Of a stretch of DNA of 64,000 nucleotides, positions 42,544-49,899 are shown in pieces. The notes under the pieces were generated by a model. It was not told the origin of the DNA. It saw only the letters and a program-made list of their open reading frames with translations, and did not search any database. The first letter of the stretch is position 1. Every line of letters starts with the position of its first letter. Source of the stretch: UBA5078 sp964538025. Its GTDB lineage: Bacteria; Pseudomonadota; Gammaproteobacteria; Pseudomonadales; Pseudohongiellaceae. The stretch covers positions 62,001 through 126,000 of the forward strand of contig CAZICZ010000008.1 in assembly GCA_964538025.1 (NCBI GenBank), written 5' to 3'. The translations under genes were made by a program, and so were the position numbers.

Positions 42544-43206
42544 TCAGAGAAATCCGTTCTCGGCAAGCAGTTGCGTTGTCAGCGTCCCTTTGCTGTCCTT
42601 TTCGTGTGCTGCCTGTTCTCCCTGCATCAAACGCTCCAGATAACGCGCAATCAGGTCTACTTCCAGATTAACCCGCGAGCCCACACGATAATCCTGAATG
42701 ATCGTTTCTTTTTGGGTGTGGGGAATAATGTTCACACTGAACTGTGCCCCGTTGACCGTGTTCACCGTCAGGCTGGTGCCGTCGATGCAGATCGATCCTT
42801 TCTGCGCAATATAGCGTGCCAGTGCGGCAGGCGCCTGAAAGTCCATGCGGATGCTGGCGCCATCGGGCCGCAGCGACAGCAGCTCTCCCACACCGTCCAC
42901 ATGGCCGCTGACAAGATGCCCCCCAAGCCGCTTGGTGGGCGTCAGGGCTTTCTCCAGATTCACGCGTCGGCCAATGCTCAGCGCGTTGAGCGTGGTGTGT
43001 TCCATCGTTTCATTCGACACATCCGCGGAGAACACGCCATCACCAAAGGCCGTCACGGTCAGACACACGCCGTTCACCGCGATGCTGTCTCCCAGCGCGA
43101 CATCGGAAAAATCAAGCCCGTGACTGCGAACGCGCAATCGCCATTCGCCACGCTGCAACTGCAGATCGGCTACTTCTCCTAACGCTTCTATGATGCCCGT
43201 AAACAT
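42544..43206 (-). CDS. ribE: Riboflavin synthase alpha subunit
   Basis: A 220-residue protein with two homologous beta-barrel domains. Each has the lumazine-binding pattern: MFTGIIEALGEV, DSIAVNGVCLTVT and VNLEKAL in the first, HLVSGHVDGVGELL, SICIDGTSLTVN and VNLEVDLIARYLERL in the second. It dismutates two lumazines to riboflavin. It starts 13 bp after ribD. Confidence 0.96.
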   Translation of the reverse strand: MFTGIIEALGEVADLQLQRGEWRLRVRSHGLDFSDVALGDSIAVNGVCLTVTAFGDGVFSADVSNETMEHTTLNALSIGRRVNLEKALTPTKRLGGHLVSGHVDGVGELLSLRPDGASIRMDFQAPAALARYIAQKGSICIDGTSLTVNTVNGAQFSVNIIPHTQKETIIQDYRVGSRVNLEVDLIARYLERLMQGEQAAHEKDSKGTLTTQLLAENGFL

Positions 43207-43219
43207 GGAGTCGCCTCTC

Positions 43220-44341
43220 TCAGCGATTGATCAGATGAGCGGTGATGCGGCAATCGCCACCGACGTTGGCCACATCCACAAACTCCAGACCTACGTGGTC
43301 GGCCATATGCTTGAGCCCTGGCAACTGGAGCAGTGGCAGGGCATCGCTGCCCAGAAATTTAGGGCCGATGTACAGAATCACTTCATCCACCAGGCCTGCC
43401 TGAATCATGGCCCCGCCAAGCGTGGGACCCGCTTCCAGCAGAACCTCGTTGCAGTGGAACTCGGAGGCCAGCAGCGCCATCGCCGCCCGCAGGTCAACGC
43501 GCCCGCCCGCCACCGTGGGAAGCGGGCGAATCTGTGCCTTGCTGCCGTCGAACCGCTGCACCTGCTGGGGATGCGGCGCACCGACGAGGCACACGACGTC
43601 TCCGGGCAATTGCAGCGTTTTGGACTGCGGCGGCGTGCGCAGGGAGGAATCGATGATGACGCGTAGCGGTTGTCGTTCCGCCAGGCGTTCCGCATCGGCG
43701 TGCGGCAGCTGTTCCGTCCGGACGTTCAACGACGGGTCATCGCTAAGGATGGTATTGACCCCGGTGACAATCGCGCAGGACTCGGCCCGCAGTCGCTGCA
43801 CGTCCGCCCTCGCCTGAGGGCCGGTGATCCATTGGCTTTCGCCCGAGGCCATCGCCGTTCTGCCATCCAGACTCATGGCCATCTTGCAACGTACAAAGGG
43901 CAAGCCCGTCGTCATGCGTTTGATGAAACCACGGTTCAGGGCTCTCGCCTCGTCTTCCAGCAGCGGGCCGGACACCACGACTCCAGCATCGCGCAGTGCC
44001 TGCACACCTTTGCCGGCGACCAGCGGATTCGGGTCCAGCATGGCGTAGACCACTTCGGCGACACCCGCCGCAATCAGCGCCTGGGTGCAGGGGGGAGTCC
44101 GGCCAAAATGGCAGCAGGGCTCCAGAGAGACATAGGCGGTCGCCCCGCGGGCGCGCTCTCCGGCCTCCAGCAGGGCGTTAACCTCGGCGTGATGTTCGCC
44201 GGGACGCTCGTGCAGACCGGTACCAACAATGACCCCATCGCGCACGAGCACGCAGCCCACACGAGGGTTCGGCGCGGTGGAAAAAACCTGCCGTGCGGCG
44301 GTTAAAGCCAGCTGCATGTAAGCGCGTGCACTGCTGTCCAT
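43220..44341 (-). CDS. ribD: Bifunctional pyrimidine deaminase/reductase of riboflavin synthesis
   Basis: A 373-residue protein. The deaminase domain has zinc motif HAEVNAL (with LEPCCHFGRTPPC) in residues 1-145; the reductase domain begins VRCKMAMSLDGRTAMASGESQWITG and ends in LLEAGPTLGGAMIQAGLVDEVILY. It carries out the second and third steps after GTP cyclohydrolase II. It lies 16 bp after nrdR. Confidence 0.96.
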   Translation of the reverse strand: MDSSARAYMQLALTAARQVFSTAPNPRVGCVLVRDGVIVGTGLHERPGEHHAEVNALLEAGERARGATAYVSLEPCCHFGRTPPCTQALIAAGVAEVVYAMLDPNPLVAGKGVQALRDAGVVVSGPLLEDEARALNRGFIKRMTTGLPFVRCKMAMSLDGRTAMASGESQWITGPQARADVQRLRAESCAIVTGVNTILSDDPSLNVRTEQLPHADAERLAERQPLRVIIDSSLRTPPQSKTLQLPGDVVCLVGAPHPQQVQRFDGSKAQIRPLPTVAGGRVDLRAAMALLASEFHCNEVLLEAGPTLGGAMIQAGLVDEVILYIGPKFLGSDALPLLQLPGLKHMADHVGLEFVDVANVGGDCRITAHLINR

Positions 44342-44357
44342 GATGGAGGTCCGGGGC

Positions 44358-44813
44358 TTAGTTGTCGTTGGCCAGGCGGTCGATCTCGGCGCGGAATTCG
44401 TTCAGGTCCTTGAAGCTGCGATAGACCGAGGCAAAGCGCACGTAGGCCACTTCGTCCAGCTGCCGCAATTCCTGCATGACCTGTTCACCCACAATGCGGG
44501 AAGGCACTTCACGTTCGCCCGTTGCCCGCAAGTGGTTCTTGATGCGATTGATGGCCTCATCAACTTTCTCGATGCTGACCGGGCGTTTTTCCAGCGCCTT
44601 GAGCAGGCCCGAATGGAGCTTGTTCTCATCGAACGGTTCACGATTGCCGTTCTGCTTGATGATGCGGGGCATGACCAGCTCGGCACTTTCGTAGGTGGTG
44701 AAGCGTTCCGCACAGGTAATGCACTCGCGGCGACGTCGCACCTGATTCCCTTCCGAGACAAGGCGTGAATCGATCACTTTGGTGTCGAGTGCATTACAGA
44801 ACGGACAGTGCAT
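44358..44813 (-). CDS. nrdR: Transcriptional repressor NrdR
   Basis: A 151-residue repressor of ribonucleotide reductase genes. The N-terminal zinc ribbon (MHCPFC, then CITCAERFTTYE) is followed by an ATP-cone domain starting VMPRIIKQNGNREPFD. Length is typical. It starts the rib block after glyA (36 bp). Confidence 0.97.
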   Translation of the reverse strand: MHCPFCNALDTKVIDSRLVSEGNQVRRRRECITCAERFTTYESAELVMPRIIKQNGNREPFDENKLHSGLLKALEKRPVSIEKVDEAINRIKNHLRATGEREVPSRIVGEQVMQELRQLDEVAYVRFASVYRSFKDLNEFRAEIDRLANDN

Positions 44814-44849
44814 AAACGGGTCCTGACCCCCTTTCGGGCGTCACATCAC

Positions 44850-46103
44850 TCAGGCATAAACCGGGAAGCGCGCACACAGGGCCAGTACCTTGGTCTTGAC
44901 GTCTGCGATCACGCGCTCATCTTCAATATTGTCCAGAATGTCACAGATCCAGCCGGTCAACTCCTGCACTTCCGTCTCCTTGAAGCCACGACGGGTTGCC
45001 GCGGGAGAACCAATGCGCAGACCGCTGGTCACAAACGGGGGACGCGGATCGTTAGGAACCGCATTTTTGTTGACGGTGATGTTGGCGCGTCCCAATGCGG
45101 CATCGGCGTCTTTGCCGGTAATGCCCTGCTTGACGAGACTGAGCAGGAACAGGTGATCATCGGTGCCGTTGGAGACAATGTCATACCCGCGCGCGATAAA
45201 ACCCTGCGCCATGGCTCTGGCATTTTTGACCACCTGGTGCTGATACTCCTTGAACTCCGGGGTCATGGCTTCCTTGAAGCACACCGCCTTGGCCGCGATC
45301 ACGTGCATCAACGGGCCGCCCTGGCTTTCAGGGAACACCGCAAAATTCAGTTTCTTTTCAATTTCGGGATTCGCACGCGCGAGAATAATGCCGCCGCGTG
45401 GCCCTCCCAGCGTCTTGTGCGTGGTGGAAGTGGTGACATCGGCGATCTGCACGGGGCTGGGATAGACCCCCGCTGCCACGAGGCCGGCAATGTGCGCCAT
45501 GTCCACGACAAAATACGCGCCTACCTTGTCGGCGATCGTGCGGAAACGCTGCCAGTCGATGATGCGGGAATACGCCGAGAATCCGGCCAGAATCATCTTG
45601 GGCTTATGTGCCAGTGCCAGTGCCTCCACCTGGGCGTAATCGATCTCTCCCGTTTCGCTGTTCAGGCCATACTGCACGGCATTGTAAATGCGGCCGGAGA
45701 AACTCACGCTGGCGCCGTGCGTGAGATGTCCCCCATCGGCAAGGGACATGCCGAGCACCGTCTCACCCGGCTTGAGCAGGGCCATGTAGACCGCCGCGTT
45801 CGCCTGCGAACCGGAGTGGGGCTGCACGTTGGCATAGTCGGCACCGAAGAGCTGCTTCGCGCGCTCGATGGCCAGATTCTCCACAACGTCGACATGCTCG
45901 CATCCGCCGTAATAGCGCTTGCCCGGATACCCTTCCGCGTACTTGTTCGTCAGCACGCTGCCCTGCGCTTCCATGACGCGGGGACTGGTATAGTTTTCGG
46001 AGGCGATGAGTTCGATGTGGTGTTCCTGTCGCCCGCGCTCCGCGTCGATCGCGGCGGCAAGTTCAGGATCAAATCCGGCAATGGTCATGTCACGGCTAAA
46101 CAT
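44850..46103 (-). CDS. glyA: Serine hydroxymethyltransferase
   Basis: A 417-residue PLP enzyme interconverting serine and glycine with folate. ELIASENYTSPRVMEAQGS at the N-terminus, YYGGCEHVD, HSGSQANAAVY, HLTHGA, and the PLP-lysine block DVTTSTTHKTLGGPRGG are present. It appears to be the first gene of the minus-strand block running through nrdR and the riboflavin genes. Its promoter must lie in the 290-bp spacer shared with ettA. Confidence 0.97.
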   Translation of the reverse strand: MFSRDMTIAGFDPELAAAIDAERGRQEHHIELIASENYTSPRVMEAQGSVLTNKYAEGYPGKRYYGGCEHVDVVENLAIERAKQLFGADYANVQPHSGSQANAAVYMALLKPGETVLGMSLADGGHLTHGASVSFSGRIYNAVQYGLNSETGEIDYAQVEALALAHKPKMILAGFSAYSRIIDWQRFRTIADKVGAYFVVDMAHIAGLVAAGVYPSPVQIADVTTSTTHKTLGGPRGGIILARANPEIEKKLNFAVFPESQGGPLMHVIAAKAVCFKEAMTPEFKEYQHQVVKNARAMAQGFIARGYDIVSNGTDDHLFLLSLVKQGITGKDADAALGRANITVNKNAVPNDPRPPFVTSGLRIGSPAATRRGFKETEVQELTGWICDILDNIEDERVIADVKTKVLALCARFPVYA

Positions 46104-46393
46104 TCAGTACCCCATAGTCTGGCTAAGTTTCGAAGAGGCGCCATTTTACAGCATGCCCTATGGCTCAGCATCCTAAAATGTGCCGCAAAGACGGAAAACG
46201 ACCGGATATTTTTGCAGGATTCCTATGAATTGACTGCATCTTGTCATCCCCATTCCCGTGCGCTCCTGGACATGACCGCCTCCTTGCACGTCAGGGCCTG
46301 CGCCTACAATGCCAAGGCTCTTCTATGCCATAATGCGCGGCAATTCAGCCCCCGGGCGGGCGCTGGCAATCCGCACTATCAGGGTCCTTCTCT
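46104..46393. other. Divergent promoter region of glyA and ettA
   Basis: A 290-bp spacer with no gene. On the plus strand TTGCAC and TACAAT occur near 46285-46312 with only 15 bp between, and CATAAT lies near 46329. Either could serve ettA weakly. No glycine riboswitch or other structured leader was recognised on the glyA side. Confidence 0.4.
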
Positions 46394-48058
46394 ATGGCAC
46401 AGTTCGTTTACACCATGCATCAGGTGGGCAAGATCGTCCCGCCCAAACGTGAAATTCTCAAGGACATCTCCCTCTCCTTCTTTCCCGGCGCCAAGATCGG
46501 GGTGCTGGGGCTCAATGGCTCGGGCAAGTCTTCGCTGCTGCGCATCATGGCCGGCATCGACAAGGAACATCACGGGGAGGCACGCGCCCAGACCGGCATC
46601 CATATCGGTTATCTGCCCCAGGAGCCGGCTCTCGACCCCAGCAAGGACGTGCGCGGCAATGTGCAGGAAGGCATCGGTGAAATCGTCGCTCTGGTGGAAA
46701 AATTCAACGCCATCAGTGACCGATTTGCCGAACCCATGAGCGATGATGAAATGAATGCGCTGCTCGAAGAGCAGGGCGAGCTGCAGAATGCGATCGATGC
46801 GGTCGAGGGCTGGGACCTGGAGCGCAAGCTGGATATCGCCGCCGACGCGCTCCGCCTGCCGCCCTGGGATGCAGACGTGAGCACGCTGTCGGGCGGTGAA
46901 AAACGCCGCGTCGCCCTGTGCCGTCTGCTGCTTTCCAAGCCCGACATGCTGTTGCTGGACGAGCCCACCAACCATCTGGACGCCGAAAGCGTGGCATGGC
47001 TTGAACGCTTCCTGCAGGACTACCCCGGCACGGTGGTAGCCATTACGCACGACCGCTATTTCCTCGACAATGCCGCCGGCTGGATTCTGGAACTGGACCG
47101 TGGTCACGGCATTCCCTATGAGGGCAATTACACCACCTGGCTGGAAACCAAAGAGCAGCGCCTCGCCGTGGAAGCCAAGCAGGAGGCCGCCCGCGAGCGC
47201 ACGATCAAATCCGAGCTGGAGTGGGTGCGGCAGAATCCAAAGGGCCGGCAGGCCAAGAGCAAGGCGCGTCTTGCCCGCTTTGAGGAGCTGAATTCCCAGG
47301 AATTCCAGAAGCGCAATGAAACCACCGAACTGTATATTCCGCCCGGCCCCCGTCTGGGAGATGTGGTGATCGAGGTGGAGAATTTGAGCAAGAGTTTTGG
47401 CGATCGGACGCTGATCGACAATCTCAGCTTCAGTATTCCCAAGGGCAGTATTGTCGGCATCATCGGCGGCAATGGCGCGGGCAAAACCACCTTCCTGCGC
47501 ATGCTGATGGGACAGGAGACTCCCGACAGTGGCAGCATTCGCCTCGGTGAAACGGTCGAGATGGCCTATGTGGACCAGAGCCGTGACGCCCTGAACGACA
47601 AGGCGACCGTGTGGGAAGAGATTTCCGGCGGGCAGGACATCCTGCAGATCGGCCGCTACGAAGTGCCCTCGCGCTCCTACGCCAGCCGCTTCAACTTCCG
47701 TGGCAGCGACCAGCAGAAATTCGTCAAGGATCTCTCAGGCGGGGAGCGCAATCGCCTTCATTTGGCCAAGTTGCTCAAACGCGGCGCCAATGTGCTGTTG
47801 CTGGACGAACCGACCAATGACCTCGACGTCGAGACACTGCGTGCACTGGAAGAAGGCCTGCTCAATTTCCCGGGCAACGTGATCGTGGTCTCCCACGACC
47901 GCTGGTTCCTCGACCGCCTGTGCACTCACATTCTGGCATTTGAGGGTGACAGCCGTGTGGTCTTCCATGAAGGCAATTACACGGACTACGAAGCGGATCG
48001 TAAAAAACGCCTAGGAGATGCGCAGCCGACGCGCATGAAGTACCGCAAACTGGCCTAA
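46394..48058 (+). CDS. ettA: Energy-dependent translational throttle protein EttA
   Basis: A 554-residue ABC-F protein, the length of E. coli EttA. The first cassette has GLNGSGKSS, LSGGEKRRVALCRLL and DEPTNHLDAESV; the second has GGNGAGKTT, LSGGERNRLHLAKLL and DEPTNDLDVETL. The linker with KGRQAKSKARLARFEEL is the P-site tRNA-interaction region characteristic of EttA. It binds the ribosomal E site and gates elongation according to ATP/ADP. Confidence 0.97.
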   Translation: MAQFVYTMHQVGKIVPPKREILKDISLSFFPGAKIGVLGLNGSGKSSLLRIMAGIDKEHHGEARAQTGIHIGYLPQEPALDPSKDVRGNVQEGIGEIVALVEKFNAISDRFAEPMSDDEMNALLEEQGELQNAIDAVEGWDLERKLDIAADALRLPPWDADVSTLSGGEKRRVALCRLLLSKPDMLLLDEPTNHLDAESVAWLERFLQDYPGTVVAITHDRYFLDNAAGWILELDRGHGIPYEGNYTTWLETKEQRLAVEAKQEAARERTIKSELEWVRQNPKGRQAKSKARLARFEELNSQEFQKRNETTELYIPPGPRLGDVVIEVENLSKSFGDRTLIDNLSFSIPKGSIVGIIGGNGAGKTTFLRMLMGQETPDSGSIRLGETVEMAYVDQSRDALNDKATVWEEISGGQDILQIGRYEVPSRSYASRFNFRGSDQQKFVKDLSGGERNRLHLAKLLKRGANVLLLDEPTNDLDVETLRALEEGLLNFPGNVIVVSHDRWFLDRLCTHILAFEGDSRVVFHEGNYTDYEADRKKRLGDAQPTRMKYRKLA

Positions 48059-48088
48059 GGAAGTGTCACGCGAGGTGTCGCGCGGCAA

Positions 48089-48769
48089 TCAGAGCCCGAG
48101 CGACGCCCGCAAGGCCTGCATCCTTGCGTGATTTTCCTCGGGAGACAGCGGCTGGGAAAGGCGCTCCGGCAAGGGGGGCGGGGGCGGACTTTGCAGGGTT
48201 TCGCCTCGCATGACCCGCTGACACAGCGCGTGGTAATAGTATTCAAACACCGGCAGCACCTTTTCTTCCGGTTCTGTGGCGAGCAGAAACCACCCGGTGG
48301 ACTGTCCTGCCAGATAGACCGCTTCGTGACTCCACTGTGCCGCTGCCTTGGGAGACTGCGCGCGACAGGCCTCGATATAGGCCTCGCGTACAGAGGGCAA
48401 TCCGAACAGCATCACCCCTTCCTCGCAGGCCTTCACAACGACCGACACCGTCGGCAAAAAATCATGGGTCTTCACCACGTGACGCGCGGCCGCCACGATC
48501 TGCGCGGGGGCGTACTGACTCAGGCAGCCCAGCCAGTATTTTTTTGCCAGCACCAGACGATCTTCGGTCCCATACGCCTTGTAATACTGGTTGTGGTACG
48601 CCAGCTCAAATTCCGCAAACAGCTGATTGATGGCGTCGACAAGATCCGGGCCCTGCCCGTCTGCCTGCCGATAGGAGCGCTTATTCGGCCCAGCTTCGGT
48701 CTGTGAATCGCTGGAAGGCTGCGCCAGGCTCTTGTTGGCCTTTTCCAATAAAGGATTGATTTTCCGCAT
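48089..48769 (-). CDS. Lambda P-like replication protein, putative helicase loader
   Basis: A 226-residue protein. The central part (INQLFAEFELAYHNQYYKAY, then KYWLGCLSQYAPAQIVAAARHVVK, DFLPTVSVVVKACEE) has the pattern of the phage lambda P family, which loads DnaB helicase. The C-terminus is proline-rich with a helical tail. The start at 48769 (MRKINPLL) lies inside the 3' end of the upstream DnaT-repeat gene, giving an 89-bp overlap; another ATG at 48778 is in frame. No strong ribosome site precedes it, so coupling is likely. Family call by pattern only. Confidence 0.6.
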   Translation of the reverse strand: MRKINPLLEKANKSLAQPSSDSQTEAGPNKRSYRQADGQGPDLVDAINQLFAEFELAYHNQYYKAYGTEDRLVLAKKYWLGCLSQYAPAQIVAAARHVVKTHDFLPTVSVVVKACEEGVMLFGLPSVREAYIEACRAQSPKAAAQWSHEAVYLAGQSTGWFLLATEPEEKVLPVFEYYYHALCQRVMRGETLQSPPPPPLPERLSQPLSPEENHARMQALRASLGL

Positions 48770-49811
48770 GGTACACACTCATGTTGTGCGACTCGACGAG
48801 ACGTCGCGCCCACTGGGTTTTGATGAATTGCAGGAATCGGGTATTCCACGAGGCATGCACCTGATTGGTGTCGCGCCAGTAGAGAACAAACTCGCTCACT
48901 TTGTCCCGCGCGAAGTCCTCGTCGATCTGGGCCATGCGCAGAATGTCATAGCACTCCGGACTTGGCTGCCAATCCTCCGGAATGCGGCGCGGTTGCGTGT
49001 CGTAGTGGATCGAGGCGGAATACTTGGCCCACTGGCGCCGGATGTGTTCGATAAAACGCGTGTTCCAGGCGCCATTGCTGGCCCCGCGCTCACGCCAATA
49101 CAAAACAAATTCCGGCACCGCATCCTCGATAAATTCCTCATTGATCCCCGCGTTGATCAGGATGGACATCGCATCGGCGCTCGGCCACCAGTCCGAGGAC
49201 ATCGCGGTTTCCAGCTCGCTCACCCCGCGCCGTGTCTGTTCCGCCCGCCACTCGCGCAGGACGTGCTTGTAGAACGCATTGCCCCAGGAAAATCGCGACT
49301 GGCCGCGCTCACGCCAATACAAGACAAAGCCGGGTACCAGCTGGCGCACAAACGTCTCGGGAATGGCCTGTTGCCGGCACTGACGAATCCAGTCCTCCCC
49401 GGGCTGCCAGTTTGCAGGAATGACACTGGCCCCTGCCGGCGAGGAAAGCGTGCCTGCAGGGGATGCTGCCGCGCTCGTCTGACGCTCCTGGGAAGGCGAC
49501 TGCGGCGCGCGCTGATTGATGGCAATCCAGTGGGAGTCCGCACTGCCGGTTTGCGAATCCAGCACGATCAGCCCGAGGTCCTGCAGACTTTTCTGGATGC
49601 GGCGAATATCCACGGGCGCCCAAAAGGGCATTGCCTCCGACAATTGCTGCTGGGACAGCTCGACCCAGCGCAGGCCGTCCTGCTGGCGCACCGGACGATG
49701 CGCCAACATCTCACCAATCACATGCAGCATGACGGCCTCTTCCAGACCAATGGTCGCCGCCAGTGTCGGCGAGATCACAAGAGGACGTTCTGGAATCAGG
49801 GAGGACTGCAT
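48681..49811 (-). CDS. Replisome-type protein with winged-helix domain and three DnaT-like repeats
   Basis: A 376-residue protein. Residues 1-100 look like a winged helix (PLVISPTLAATIGLEEAVML, VELSQQQLSEAMPFW, IRRIQKSLQDLGLIVL). After a Ser/Pro/Ala-rich linker come three repeats at about 134-190, 207-263 and 280-336, spaced exactly 73 residues. Each follows the scheme W-x-P, acidic helix, EFVLYWRERG, W-x-x-x-F, and a final W. This is the DnaT DNA-binding-domain pattern, present once in DnaT itself. It precedes and overlaps the lambda P-like gene. A role in primosome assembly is inferred. The start is ATG 49811, or the adjoining ATG 49814. Confidence 0.75.
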   Translation of the reverse strand: MQSSLIPERPLVISPTLAATIGLEEAVMLHVIGEMLAHRPVRQQDGLRWVELSQQQLSEAMPFWAPVDIRRIQKSLQDLGLIVLDSQTGSADSHWIAINQRAPQSPSQERQTSAAASPAGTLSSPAGASVIPANWQPGEDWIRQCRQQAIPETFVRQLVPGFVLYWRERGQSRFSWGNAFYKHVLREWRAEQTRRGVSELETAMSSDWWPSADAMSILINAGINEEFIEDAVPEFVLYWRERGASNGAWNTRFIEHIRRQWAKYSASIHYDTQPRRIPEDWQPSPECYDILRMAQIDEDFARDKVSEFVLYWRDTNQVHASWNTRFLQFIKTQWARRLVESHNMSVYHAENQSFIGKGQQEPGAAFQRFTDRSWAE

Positions 49812-49899
49812 CATGGGCTTCCGGGAAGGAGTCGGGAGTGGCAATGCTACCACAGGGCAGTGACAATCCTAGGGGATATCGGCCCGTGCAATTCGCTGG

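Noticed and set aside
42478..46393. FMN riboswitch ahead of the riboflavin genes or glycine riboswitch ahead of glyA
   Set aside because: The spacers between nrdR, ribD, ribE and ribBA are too short, and none of the conserved core elements was found upstream of glyA.
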